Origin: Chromatiales bacterium
GTDB taxonomy: Bacteria > Pseudomonadota > Gammaproteobacteria > UBA6429 > Thiohalophilaceae
Length of the DNA: 64,000 nucleotides
Direction of reading: 5' to 3'
Assembly (NCBI GenBank): GCA_027032075.1
Contig: JALVOC010000054.1
Coordinates: 98,697-162,696, forward strand
In this document: positions 26,633 to 36,420 of the stretch, in pieces
Numbering within the stretch: position 1 is the stretch's first letter
Layout of the letters: every line of letters starts with the position of its first letter
Notes under the pieces: generated by a model
Database searches by the model: none
What the model saw: the letters and a program-made list of their open reading frames with translations, nothing else
Told to the model about the DNA's origin: nothing
Translations under genes and position numbers: made by a program

Positions 26633-26687
26633 GTATCGGACAAACGTATGATAAGCGGGTGTAGGAAAAAAGCGAGAGAGAGAAGGT

Positions 26688-28097
26688 TCAGCTTAAGTAG
26701 TATTTCGATTTGTCGATAGCGTATTTTTTCAGCAGTTTGCCCAAAGCACGACGCTCCTTGCCGGATTGTTTGGCCGCATCCGAGACGTTGCCTTTGGTTT
26801 TTCGCAGTAACCAGTCCAGGTAGTTCTTTTCGAATTCCGAGATGATATGTGCCTTGGCAGCCGAGAACCCTCCTTCTTTGTTCCAGTCAACACCATTGAA
26901 AATAATTCTGTTGGATTCGTTTTCTGCTTCTGTGGTTTCATGGCAGCAGATTATCAATGCGTCATTTGCCAGATACTCCCGCAGAATGAAATTTTCAAGT
27001 TCCCTGATATTTCCCGGCCAGTCATGTTGTATCATCCAGTCTACCGTTCTGGGGTGTAATCGTTTTCTTCCATTTCCATATTGGTTGGAGAATTTTTCAA
27101 GAAAATGGTCAGCCAACAGGGTAATATCCTCTTTTCTGTCCCGCAGTGCTGGCAGATCCAATAACAGGATATTCAGGCGGTAGTACAAATCGTTTCTGAA
27201 GCTGCCATTCGATACCTTGTCTGACAGGTCGGCATTGGTGGCGGCGACGATACGTACATTCGCCCGTTTGATTTGTTTGCTTCCAAGCGGCCTGTATTCC
27301 TGGTCCTGCAGAAATCTTAAGACTGAGACCTGTGCTTTCGGAGAGAGGGAATCCACCTCGTCAAGAAACAGCGTTCCCCCCTCGGCTTCCTCAATCAGCC
27401 CTTTTTGCGCGGCTCCCGCGTCTGTATAGGCCCCCCTGGCATGACCAAATAACTCATTCTCGATCAGATTATCGGGTATTGCGCCGCAATTGACTGGTAC
27501 GAAAGGATAATCAAGCCGGTTGCTTTGATAATGGATTGCCCGCGCAACCAGCTCCTTTCCTGTTCCGGTTTCACCGGTTATCAGAACAGGCGCATCACTT
27601 TTTGAGAATTTATTAATATTATGCAGGACTTTTATAAATAAGGATGATTCACCGATCAGGTTCAATTTGGAAAATTCATCCAGTATTTGGTTTTTATCGG
27701 GAGTGGAAGCCGGATGATAAAAACGCATGATGCGTTCTAGCCGCGCCCTGAATTCCAGATTGTTGCAAGGCCATTCGACAAAGTCACTGCAGCGATTGGC
27801 GATTTCCCTGTCAAAATATTCATAATTTTCTGCAAATATACCAACACTCGGTACACTGAATGAGTGATCGAGTATGTTTATCAGTTTTTTGCGTGGAAAA
27901 TCTTTTTTGTCAAAGAGAAGAATGGTTGGTTCGATGATTTTCACAGGATCGACGTTGACCCATTCATCGCCATTCGTAATTCTTACCGGATAGCCAAAGC
28001 CGGATATCGTGGATTTGACCTCAGAATCAATTATTGAGTTGGAAAATGTGATTATTTTCCAGCCATTGTTATTGAAATGATTATAAAAAACGTCCAT
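26688..28097 (-). CDS. Sigma-54-dependent Fis-family activator of the eCIS operon
   Basis: A 469-residue enhancer-binding protein: receiver-like N-terminal domain (about 1-125), AAA+ domain with Walker A GETGTGKE at 175-182, the sigma-54-contact loop GAYTDA at 222-227 (canonical GAFTGA), Walker B LFLDE at 243-247, and a C-terminal Fis-type helix-turn-helix (NVSDAAKQSGKERRALGKLL, about 437-456). The receiver lacks the usual N-terminal acidic pair and a clear phospho-acceptor context (ILLFDKKDF at about 59-67), and no histidine kinase gene lies nearby, so it may respond to something other than phosphorylation. GTGAGGG precedes the ATG. It points towards the eCIS operon, whose promoter and two dyads lie immediately downstream. 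Confidence 0.9.
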   Translation of the reverse strand: MDVFYNHFNNNGWKIITFSNSIIDSEVKSTISGFGYPVRITNGDEWVNVDPVKIIEPTILLFDKKDFPRKKLINILDHSFSVPSVGIFAENYEYFDREIANRCSDFVEWPCNNLEFRARLERIMRFYHPASTPDKNQILDEFSKLNLIGESSLFIKVLHNINKFSKSDAPVLITGETGTGKELVARAIHYQSNRLDYPFVPVNCGAIPDNLIENELFGHARGAYTDAGAAQKGLIEEAEGGTLFLDEVDSLSPKAQVSVLRFLQDQEYRPLGSKQIKRANVRIVAATNADLSDKVSNGSFRNDLYYRLNILLLDLPALRDRKEDITLLADHFLEKFSNQYGNGRKRLHPRTVDWMIQHDWPGNIRELENFILREYLANDALIICCHETTEAENESNRIIFNGVDWNKEGGFSAAKAHIISEFEKNYLDWLLRKTKGNVSDAAKQSGKERRALGKLLKKYAIDKSKYYLS

Positions 28098-28607
28098 GCC
28101 CTCACACCATAAGTGATGTAATCATTTACCAAACAAATTACTATTTTCTCCAACAGTATTTCTGCCAAATACGTCTGAATTGCGAATGACGTTCATCAGG
28201 AGATGTCTGATTGTGCTGTTATGATCTCAAGCCATCTTTTCGTACCTTGTTTTGTGGTGAACAGAACCAAAGATAAAATATTTTGTGTGACAAAAACGGG
28301 CAGTCTGGTTTCCGTCGTTGTCAGAGTGTTTTTTTCAAGTAAGTCTAATCCGCATGTGATTGACCGGTTTTTTGCCTGTCAGGGGATTAGCTGGGATGTA
28401 CCTTAATCTTGCTACCTTCCTTCGGTTTCGTCAACGATCAGGATCATGTTTCAGACGATTGCGGCCAGAAATTCCGTCCTCACCACCCAAAGCGGGACTG
28501 GCGCTGGCTCAGACCATTCTTAACACATTGAAATGCCAAAACAATGTATCTTCCCTGAAGTTTTTTTTACATAAAACAGGTGTGCGAAAAAGGCGTCCAA
28601 TTCACAC

Positions 28608-28687
28608 AAGTGTTCCCAATACCAGATCGTTTAACATTATTGGCGGATTCTGGTTTCACCTCAGGGGCAGAGGTATTCGGAACACTT
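28608..28687. mobile_element. MITE-like palindromic element, copy A
   Basis: An 80-bp segment bounded by imperfect terminal inverted repeats: AAGTGTTCCCAATACC on the left and GGTATTCGGAACACTT on the right. The interior (CCAGAATCYGCCAATAATG, then TTAAAYGATCT) is shared in inverted orientation with the element at 32980-33066. No coding capacity. A non-autonomous mobile repeat is inferred. Confidence 0.7.
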
Positions 28688-28725
28688 ATTTGGCAGCGAT
28701 TTCCAAACAACGGGGAGGCGGTTCT

Positions 28726-28817
28726 CCGGTAGCCAACGGCAAGTCTCTCGGCAGCAGGGAAGCTGCCGCGAAGCTTACAGGGAAGTATTCACAGCGTGTC
28801 TTGCCATTGGCTACCGG
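28726..28817. repeat. Nested inverted repeat
   Basis: Outer arms of 18 nt (CCGGTAGCCAACGGCAAG at 28726-28743 and its complement with one mismatch at 28800-28817) enclose an inner perfect hairpin CGGCAGC-AGGGAA-GCTGCCG at 28749-28768. The outer mismatch is G-U compatible in one RNA orientation. There is no T-tract, so it is not a simple terminator. It could be a cruciform, a recombination site or a structured RNA. Confidence 0.7.
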
Positions 28818-29218
28818 ATAACCGGTTTGTTAATAACCAACTGGATGCCTTTTTCACGCAGCTATTTAAATGATAACGGTAATAGACAGAAAGTGGCTGT
28901 GCGGATCATGACGACCTTCTTACGGTATTTTTACGGGGTAAAAAAGGCAGGGCGTGGTGGCCGTATCTTTACGAAGCTTCTCCACCGCCATGTGGGAAAG
29001 GTGTTCACTTTGAGACGGACCATATCTGATAAAGCGGAGAGAGCTGCTAACCGCGCGCTAACGCCAGGCTGGACATATTTTCCACAATGCTGTCTGGCAT
29101 GATACCTGCGGAAAATGGCAAAGCGGAGCAGCCGCGGCGGGGTACTGAACCTGGCAAAGAGATCAGTGATGGTGGCTGGCAGGCATTGCAACTGCTGTTT
29201 GGCTGAAATTCCAGGTGT

Positions 29219-30521
<1,303 letters not shown>

Positions 30522-30827
30522 ATGTCTCGTTTCTTGTGCAAATTTTTATGCGTATTGGCTGTTTTGCAACTGCTTGTGTTGAATGCCTGTGCGATTACTC
30601 CTCCTGTACAGGAAATGAGCAATGCCCGTCAAAGCATCCAGGCGGCAGTGGATGTCGGGGCGGAGCAGTATGCGGCAGAAACGCTGGGTGAAGCCCGGCA
30701 GTTACTGGCGCAAGCCAGTGATGAGCTGGAATCCGGAAATTACAGCCTGGCGCGCCAGCATGCGCTTGAAGCCAAAGAGCAGGCCCTCAAGGCCAGGCAT
30801 GCGGCATTGAAACGCAAAAAGGAGTGA
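30522..30827 (+). CDS. DUF4398-type lipoprotein
   Basis: A 101-residue protein (ATG at 30522; a TTG directly upstream is also in frame). The N-terminal signal peptide ends in a lipobox LNAC, so the mature protein is probably lipidated and periplasm-facing. The mature part is a helical, Ala/Gln/Glu-rich domain (EMSNARQSIQAAVDVGA, then EARQLLAQASDELESGNY), matching DUF4398. This is related to the N-terminal half of the next lipoprotein, suggesting a paired cell-envelope function; the function itself is unknown. Confidence 0.8.
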   Translation: MSRFLCKFLCVLAVLQLLVLNACAITPPVQEMSNARQSIQAAVDVGAEQYAAETLGEARQLLAQASDELESGNYSLARQHALEAKEQALKARHAALKRKKE

Positions 30828-30933
30828 ACCGGCTGGTAAAATACAGGGGGCAGGGGGAGGTGGAATGCCCGGGAAGCCTGTCAGTATTAGCGGTTGCTAA
30901 TTTAGTTGACCTCATATATTTATGCAGGGTTCC

Positions 30934-30963
30934 TTGACAGTTCGTTTTATGCAATGCTACGTT
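30934..30963 (+). promoter_or_regulatory. Possible promoter for the LysM lipoprotein gene
   Basis: A perfect -35 hexamer TTGACA at 30934-30939 with, after 18 bases, TACGTT as a poor -10. An alternative TATACT at 30981-30986 lacks a matching -35 element. About 60 bases of untranslated leader would precede the ATG at 31023. Confidence 0.35.
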
Positions 30964-31022
30964 TTCAGCTAGTACTAATTTATACTTACCAGGATTAATC
31001 AACAACTTCGGAGTCGATAACA

Positions 31023-31664
31023 ATGAAAATCAAGAAAGCACTTAAACTGTCAGGCCTGATGCTGCTCGTCATCAGTTTTGCGGTAGGTTGTGCTGGTACC
31101 ACAGAGGAGGCCGCTCCTGGAGGCGATGCCGCTGCAGCGATTGCCGCTGCCAAAGCAGCCAATAAGAAAGCGGCTGCGGAGAATTATGAATGGCGTGATA
31201 CCGGCAAGTTGATTAAGAAGGCGGAAAAGGCTCTGAAGGCGGGTAAAGAAGCCGAGGCGATCAAGCTGGCCAACAAGGCCCGGCGCCAGGCGGAAAACGC
31301 GGTCAAACAAAAATACAGTGAAATGGAGCGGCTGGGTTTCGGTAAAAAACCGGCACCCGCACCAGCGCCCGCTCCGGCTGCAGCAGCCACTGCAGGCAGT
31401 TATACCGTTGTGGGTGGTGACAGCCTGTGGGGAATTTCCGGCAAACCAAGTATTTATGGCAACCCCTATCAGTGGCCGCTGATTTACAAAGCCAACAGTG
31501 ACAAAATCAAGGATGCCGATCTGATTTACCCTGGCCAGGTGTTGGGCATCGACACCAACCCCTCCGCCGCTGAGGTCGATGCAGCGATACAGCATGCCAA
31601 GACCCGTGGCAGCTGGTCTCTCGGCGTAGTGGAAGAATCCGACAAGGCCTACCTTGCCCAATAA
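31023..31664 (+). CDS. LysM-domain lipoprotein
   Basis: A 213-residue envelope protein. Signal peptide with lipobox VGCAG at about residues 21-25; an Ala/Lys-rich helical region resembling DUF4398 (about 35-105); a Pro-Ala linker of AP repeats (about 113-126); and a LysM domain (SYTVVGGDSLWGISG, then YQWPLIYKANSDKIKDADLIYPGQVL). LysM binds peptidoglycan, so the protein probably tethers or monitors the cell wall from the membrane. An intrinsic terminator follows directly at 31689. Confidence 0.88.
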   Translation: MKIKKALKLSGLMLLVISFAVGCAGTTEEAAPGGDAAAAIAAAKAANKKAAAENYEWRDTGKLIKKAEKALKAGKEAEAIKLANKARRQAENAVKQKYSEMERLGFGKKPAPAPAPAPAAAATAGSYTVVGGDSLWGISGKPSIYGNPYQWPLIYKANSDKIKDADLIYPGQVLGIDTNPSAAEVDAAIQHAKTRGSWSLGVVEESDKAYLAQ

Positions 31665-31688
31665 CCCAGCCTGCATGTGCTAAATCAT

Positions 31689-31713
31689 AAAGGGCCCGCA
31701 TGGGCCCTTTTTC
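31689..31713 (+). terminator. Intrinsic terminator after the LysM gene
   Basis: A perfect 9-bp stem AAAGGGCCC / GGGCCCTTT with a four-base loop GCAT, followed by TTTTC. It lies 24 bases after the stop codon at 31664. Confidence 0.9.
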
Positions 31714-31731
31714 TATTCTGTAGGCCAAGCC

Positions 31732-32946
31732 ATGCCCCTCTGGAAACGCGCCAATCGATATCTCGGAGAATTCCGGCGTTTTGTCATGCTGTTGCTTTCA
31801 CAGTGCGTCGTTGATCAGTGCACCCAGACGGCGGCGGCGCTGACTTATACCACCCTGCTGGCGCTGGTACCGTTACTGGCGATTGGCCTGATGGTGTTTG
31901 AACACATGCCCGTGTTTCCCGAAATGCTGGCGCAGGTGCAGGCATTTGTAATGGATGTTTTCAGCCCGCGTTTCAGCATAAATATCGAGCAATATCTGCT
32001 GGCCTTTGCCAACAAGGCGGCAGGCCTGGCCAATCTCAGCGTTATCATCTTTTTTTTCACAGCGATGTTGACCCTGAATACCATCGATCACACCTTCAAC
32101 CGTATTTGGCATGTACGGCGTGAACGTAGCTGGTTGCTGACAGTGATTATCTATATCGGAATTTTATTGCTGGCTCCGATCTTTATCGGTATCAGTCTTG
32201 CGATTACAACATATATTGTCTCCCTGCCTTATATTTCGGATGCGATGGTGCAGACCGGGCTACAGAAAAGCCTGGTGGCGCTGTTGCCTTATCTGGTCAC
32301 CACCGGCTTGTTTTCCCTGTTGTACAAATTGGTACCCAATGTTTATGTGGCCTGGCGACATGCCGTGGCGGGCGGGTTGGTTGCCGCGGTTCTGTTCGAG
32401 TCGGCCAAACAGACATTTGCGCTGTATCTTACCTGGTTTCCAACTTATGAACTGATCTATGGCAGTATTGCCGTGTTTCCCCTGTTATTGATCTGGATAT
32501 ACGTATCCTGGTTAATGGTGTTGCTTGGAGCGGAAATCAGCTATGTATTGGGGACAGAAAAAAGTGAAAATGAACAATCAGGCCTTGGTATGTTGATTGC
32601 CGTTGAGGTACTGGATAAATTAAAACAGAGTGAAAAGGGGTTGACCTCCCGGCAGTTGCAGCGGGTTGGTGGCTGGAACGGCGTGGCATTGCTGTCGGTA
32701 TTGCGCCAGTTGCGTCAACATGGTGTGATTATACGGAAAAGCTGGGGGCGCTGGGAACTTTTGCAGGATCTGCAAAGACTAAATCTTTACGATCTTTACC
32801 GTTTGACGGGGGCGGTATTGCCGCCTCCGGAGGCAGAATGGAAAAATAAAAACGTGGTCACACAACGTTTGGCTTCCGCATTAAAACCTGTAACTCAAGA
32901 GTTGAACCGGTTGCGGACGGTAAGCGTGGCTTCGCTGCTGGCGTAA
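31732..32946 (+). CDS. YihY/BrkB family membrane protein
   Basis: A 404-residue polytopic inner-membrane protein of the YihY/BrkB (old misnomer RNase BN) family. Seen: QTAAALTYTTLLALVPLLAIGL at residues about 29-50 with the family signature, NTIDHTFNRIWHVRRERSW, about six transmembrane helices, and AVFPLLLIWIYVSWLMVLLGAEISYVL split at the end of the core. The last about 120 residues form a cytoplasmic winged-helix-like domain (LTSRQLQRVGGWNGVALLSVLRQL), present in longer gammaproteobacterial versions. Molecular function is not established. It starts right after the LysM terminator and has no partner gene. Confidence 0.88.
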   Translation: MPLWKRANRYLGEFRRFVMLLLSQCVVDQCTQTAAALTYTTLLALVPLLAIGLMVFEHMPVFPEMLAQVQAFVMDVFSPRFSINIEQYLLAFANKAAGLANLSVIIFFFTAMLTLNTIDHTFNRIWHVRRERSWLLTVIIYIGILLLAPIFIGISLAITTYIVSLPYISDAMVQTGLQKSLVALLPYLVTTGLFSLLYKLVPNVYVAWRHAVAGGLVAAVLFESAKQTFALYLTWFPTYELIYGSIAVFPLLLIWIYVSWLMVLLGAEISYVLGTEKSENEQSGLGMLIAVEVLDKLKQSEKGLTSRQLQRVGGWNGVALLSVLRQLRQHGVIIRKSWGRWELLQDLQRLNLYDLYRLTGAVLPPPEAEWKNKNVVTQRLASALKPVTQELNRLRTVSVASLLA

Positions 32947-32979
32947 TGGCCGGGAACAAATAAAAACCGTTTTTTTACC

Positions 32980-33066
32980 TAAATAGGCGTTCCGAATACC
33001 AAAACACTTGGAAAACCAGAATCTGCCAATAATGTTAAATGATCTGGTATTCGGAACACTTATTTA
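32980..33066. mobile_element. MITE-like palindromic element, copy B
   Basis: An 87-bp element with 21-bp terminal inverted repeats, TAAATAGGCGTTCCGAATACC on the left (32980-33000; one base shorter quoted arms also pair) and its complement with two mismatches at 33046-33066. The interior CCAGAATCTGCCAATAATG matches copy A at 28608-28687 in reverse orientation. Located between brkB-like and yqhA-like genes; no coding capacity. Confidence 0.75.
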
Positions 33067-33126
33067 GAAACAGCCGGGTTCTCCTGCTGGAAGAACCTGG
33101 CACATTTATATTCAGCAACGAGGAAA

Positions 33127-33678
33127 TTGATGAAAACCCTTGAATTCCTGTTCGAACGCATTTTGTGGAATACGCGGCTGATTGTGCTTGTTGCGGTCAT
33201 TGCCAGTCTGGTTACCAGTATTGCGGTGTTTTATGTGGCCACCGCTGATGTGTATTATCTGCTTTCCCACCTGGTTGAATATACCTCTCCCGCACTGGAG
33301 AGCGCCGCCCGGGCAAAACTCCGTTCCAGTTCAATTTCCCATGTGGTTGAAGTCGTAGACGGTTATTTGCTGGCGACGGTGTTGTTGATATTTGCCTTTG
33401 GCCTGTACGAATTGTTTATCAGTAAAATTGATGAGGCGGAAGGTGGTGAAGTTGCTTCAAAAGTACTGGTGATCCACAGTCTGGATGATCTCAAAGCCAG
33501 GTTGAGCAAGGTCATCCTGATGATTCTGATCGTGAAATTTTTTGAGCATGCGATCGGTATGGAGTTTGCCAATCCTATCCAATTACTTTATCTTGCTGCC
33601 GGTATTGCCTTGATTGGTTTGGCCCTGTATCTCGGTCACGCAGGCAAGGACAGCAAGAGACAGCATGATTCTGCTTGA
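33127..33678 (+). CDS. YqhA/UPF0114 family membrane protein
   Basis: A 183-residue membrane protein with three to four transmembrane helices and the UPF0114 signature (FERILWNTRLIVLVAVIASL at the N-terminus, DGYLLATVLLIFAFGLYELFI around 78-98, SLDDLKARLSKVILMILIVKFFE split around 120-142). Function unknown; some relatives are annotated as stress-related. GAGG precedes the ATG. It lies 36 bases upstream of the thioredoxin-fold gene and may start that operon. Confidence 0.85.
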   Translation: MMKTLEFLFERILWNTRLIVLVAVIASLVTSIAVFYVATADVYYLLSHLVEYTSPALESAARAKLRSSSISHVVEVVDGYLLATVLLIFAFGLYELFISKIDEAEGGEVASKVLVIHSLDDLKARLSKVILMILIVKFFEHAIGMEFANPIQLLYLAAGIALIGLALYLGHAGKDSKRQHDSA

Positions 33679-33714
33679 CTATGCATGCACGATGAGATGC
33701 CTGAGAGGAGAGAA

Positions 33715-34278
33715 ATGTTGCGTAAACTGCTAACGGACATGTTGCTGGTTTCAGGTATTTTATTATTGGCAGCTGTACCTGCCAGCGCATCCACACGGGA
33801 TCCCTACAAGTATTTTTTCGATGAAACCTGGGGTGATTTTCAGGAGGAACTGGCGAATGCCAGGGCCCAGGGCAAAAAGGGCATTATGATATTTTTTGAA
33901 ATGGATGAGTGTCCCTTTTGTCATTACATGAAAAAGAATGTACTTAATCAGCCTAAAGTCCAGGAATTTTTTCACAAGAATTTTCTTCTTTTTGCCGTGG
34001 ACATCGAGGGCGATGTCGAGATCGTCAATATGCAGGGAAAGAAAATGCGGCAAAAGGATTTTGCTTTTAAGGAAAACCGTGTAAGGGCAACACCGGTAAT
34101 CGCCTTTTTTGATCTTGAGGGTAAACGGGTATTCCGCCATACCGGTAAAACTGCCGGTGTCGAGGAATTCATGTGGATGGGGGAATATGTGGCGCAGGGC
34201 TTGTATAAAAAAATGTCCTTTACCCGCTATAAACGCATGAAGCGCAAACAAAGAAAACAAGCAACAACGACAAAATGA
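33715..34278 (+). CDS. Periplasmic thioredoxin-fold protein (SoxW-like)
   Basis: A 187-residue protein. The start at 33715 is chosen because GAGGAGAG precedes it and a clean signal peptide (LLVSGILLLAAVPASA) follows; an earlier ATG at 33685 lacks both. The thioredoxin-like domain has the redox motif CPFC (in DECPFCHYMKK), the conserved cis-proline segment RATPVIAFFD, and a Lys/Arg-rich C-terminal tail. Such proteins reduce periplasmic disulfides and are often called SoxW-like or thioredoxin_2; the specific partner is unknown. Its stop overlaps the start of the TolC-like gene by 4 bases. Confidence 0.85.
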   Translation: MLRKLLTDMLLVSGILLLAAVPASASTRDPYKYFFDETWGDFQEELANARAQGKKGIMIFFEMDECPFCHYMKKNVLNQPKVQEFFHKNFLLFAVDIEGDVEIVNMQGKKMRQKDFAFKENRVRATPVIAFFDLEGKRVFRHTGKTAGVEEFMWMGEYVAQGLYKKMSFTRYKRMKRKQRKQATTTK

Positions 34279-35642
34279 ATCCTTTGGGCTTTGCAAGAAA
34301 CTGCTGTCGCCTGATATGGCATGTGGCTTTGTTATCGTTTGTGCTGATTTGTGTCATGGCACAGGCCAGCGCGGAGGAAAAACCTTTTGATTCCCGCCCT
34401 CTACCAGAGCCCTTGACCCTGGAATATGCCTTGTCCCAGGTTAAGGCCGCACATCCGGAGCTGCAACGTATCCAGGCTGAAATTCAGGCCGCGCGGGCCG
34501 AAGAAGAGATTGCCGAATCGGCAACCGGCATCAATACCAAGCTTGAAGCCCGCATGCGTTACTACCAGCCTTCCGGAGGTGCGAATAACAGGATCTATGA
34601 CGATCACAAGCTGGGTATTTTTGTGGACAAAGTTATCTATGATTTTGGACGCAGTGACTTGCGTGTGCAGGCTGCCCGCAAGGATATTCAGAGCCAGCAA
34701 ATAAAATATCAGGACAGCCTGGCGCAGCGCCGTATCGATATCATGCGGCGCTACTTCGATGTGGTGTTGGCGGATCTGCAGTTTTACCGCTATAACGAGG
34801 AAATGTCGGTCGCGTTCGTCAATCTGGACAAGTTACGGGACAAAAACGAGCTGGGGCAGGTGTCTGATATCGAGGTACTCGAGCAAGAGGCGAAATATCA
34901 GAAAGTCCGGAAAAAATATATTCAAAGTCAGAATTTACAGCGTATCAGCCGTGCCAGATTGGCCTACAGCCTCGGCAGGCCCGGTCAGTTGTCCGCAACA
35001 GTTGCACGCCCGGAGAATCTGCCCCATTTAAAACGGGCATTACCGGAGGTGGAGGTGCTACAGGCACAGGCATTGGAGCATAATCGTTCCCTGCAAATAT
35101 TACGCGCCAGGATCTCAGCGGCACAAGCACGCATCAATGCGGCCCGTGCGGATGGCAAACCGGTTTTGAGCGGTGGGGCGGAGGCCGGTGCCTATTCCAA
35201 ACAAAGGGCGCGTTACGATGCCTGGCGTGTCAATCTGTATTTCACCGTGCCGTTAACCACCGGTGGCAGGGTGGATGCCGCCATGGCGAAAGAGCGTGCG
35301 GTTTTATATAAACTAAAAGCAGAGCTGGCGGACAGGGAGGAGCAGATCCGGCAGCAGATACTTGAACTCTGGTTGCAACTGGATGCTTTGCGTATCCAGC
35401 GTGAGCAAACGCAGGTTGAATCCGAGTATCGCGAGCTCTATCTTGATCGCAGCCGGGCGCTGTATGAGCTGGAAGTCAAAACCGATATTGGTGACGCCAT
35501 GGTGCGGGTTACCGAGGCGGAACAGCAGGCATTGCAGACCGATTACAATATTGTTTTGGCATGGGAACAACTGGATGCGTTGACCGGTGGGATGGCGAGC
35601 AGCGCAGCCGGGCAACGAAAACCGCAACAGACGGATCACTAA
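34275..35642 (+). CDS. TolC-family outer membrane efflux protein
   Basis: A 455-residue protein with a signal peptide ending near AQASA (residue 33) and two outer-membrane-factor repeats of long helices (LEYALSQVKAAHPELQRIQAEI; later LRARISAAQARINAARADGKP split around 275-297). The segment LNLYFTVPLTTGGRVDAAMAKE, split around 316-336, is a TolC-family hallmark. Outer-membrane channels of this kind work with an inner-membrane pump and an adaptor. The adaptor is next door, the pump is not in the window. Confidence 0.88.
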   Translation: MNPLGFARNCCRLIWHVALLSFVLICVMAQASAEEKPFDSRPLPEPLTLEYALSQVKAAHPELQRIQAEIQAARAEEEIAESATGINTKLEARMRYYQPSGGANNRIYDDHKLGIFVDKVIYDFGRSDLRVQAARKDIQSQQIKYQDSLAQRRIDIMRRYFDVVLADLQFYRYNEEMSVAFVNLDKLRDKNELGQVSDIEVLEQEAKYQKVRKKYIQSQNLQRISRARLAYSLGRPGQLSATVARPENLPHLKRALPEVEVLQAQALEHNRSLQILRARISAAQARINAARADGKPVLSGGAEAGAYSKQRARYDAWRVNLYFTVPLTTGGRVDAAMAKERAVLYKLKAELADREEQIRQQILELWLQLDALRIQREQTQVESEYRELYLDRSRALYELEVKTDIGDAMVRVTEAEQQALQTDYNIVLAWEQLDALTGGMASSAAGQRKPQQTDH

Positions 35643-35643
35643 A

Positions 35644-36420
35644 ATGCTGAAACTTTTCAAGTTATTAAGTTGTGTCGCCGTGTTTGCCATCTGGAGCCTG
35701 CCTGCTGCTGCGCTGCAACTCGATGCGGTGCTGAGTTGGGCAAAGCGGGTCGAACTGGGGACACCGGTAAAAGGGGTGATCACCAGTATCAGCGTGCGAG
35801 CGGGAGATCGGGTAAAAAAAGACACGTTGCTGTTGCAGCTCGATCAGCGTGGCTACCGCGCGCGGGTTGCCGCTCTTGCAGCGCGGGTGAAAAATTCCAA
35901 GGCGGTATTGCAGGAGAGTAAAAGAGAGCTGGATCGTGCGCTGGAATTGTACGACCGGACGGTGTTGTCCGATCATGATTTGCAGGTGGCAAAAAATGAT
36001 TTCATTGCTGCCGAGGCGGATTACGCAACTGCCCGGGCAGAACTGCAGCAGGCAAGACTGGAACTGGAGTACAGCACGTTGCGGGCACCGTTCGATGCGC
36101 TGGTGGTGGCGCGTCATGCCGAGGTCGGGCAGAGTGTTGTGCCGGATCTCAAACCGGCCATCCTGCTGGTGCTGGCTGGCGCTGGCCGTATGCACGCTGT
36201 TGCCTGGCTCACTGCACCACAACTGGCAGGGCTCAAGGCGGGAATGCCGGCGGAAGTCAACGTTAACAAACAGAAGTTTTCTGGCAGGATCCTGGAGATC
36301 GGTCTGGAGGCAAAAGCGAAGGGTCCGGCCGAGAAGCCTTACTACCGCCTGGTGGTTGCGTTCGACACCGGAGGCAGCTTGCTGCGCGCCGGCCTGCCTG
36401 CGGAGATCACCCTGCCATGA
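35644..36420 (+). CDS. HlyD-type periplasmic adaptor protein
   Basis: A short membrane-fusion protein of 258 residues: signal peptide ([17 protein letters not shown]), lipoyl half-motif [21 protein letters not shown], a coiled-coil hairpin (about 75-155), second lipoyl half [20 protein letters not shown], and a beta-barrel domain ([15 protein letters not shown]). The ATG at 35644 follows the TolC stop by one base; an upstream in-frame ATG would overlap TolC and remove the signal peptide from the N-terminus. It lacks the long membrane-proximal domain of typical RND adaptors. Confidence 0.88.
   Translation: MLKLFKLLSCVAVFAIWSLPAAALQLDAVLSWAKRVELGTPVKGVITSISVRAGDRVKKDTLLLQLDQRGYRARVAALAARVKNSKAVLQESKRELDRALELYDRTVLSDHDLQVAKNDFIAAEADYATARAELQQARLELEYSTLRAPFDALVVARHAEVGQSVVPDLKPAILLVLAGAGRMHAVAWLTAPQLAGLKAGMPAEVNVNKQKFSGRILEIGLEAKAKGPAEKPYYRLVVAFDTGGSLLRAGLPAEITLP

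Larger units (their letters stand above)
28098..29218. other. Gene-free stretch with repeats, right edge of the eCIS region
   Basis: About 1.1 kb without a convincing gene. Open frames on both strands have no ribosome-binding site, family signature or codon pattern I recognise. It contains the MITE-like element at 28608-28687, a nested inverted repeat at 28726-28817, and the promoter region of the activator gene (28098-28200). The remainder may be a decayed gene or insertion remnant, but no parent was identified. Confidence 0.6.

Noticed and set aside
26392..26643. Minus-strand 83-codon open frame between the activator and the first eCIS gene
   Set aside because: It covers the sigma-54 promoter and both activator dyads, has no family signature or good ribosome-binding site, and would be translated from DNA upstream of the predicted transcription start.
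28726..28817. Integron attC site
   Set aside because: Size and inverted-repeat form are compatible, but the conserved R/L core triplets could not be placed clearly and no integrase or cassette array is seen.
28360..28821. Plus-strand 153-codon open frame across the MITE copy and inverted repeat
   Set aside because: It runs through repeat elements, has no supporting family pattern and looks accidental.
35587..35643. Longer N-terminus for the HlyD-type adaptor
   Set aside because: The extension overlaps the TolC gene end and places 19 charged residues before a normal signal peptide.
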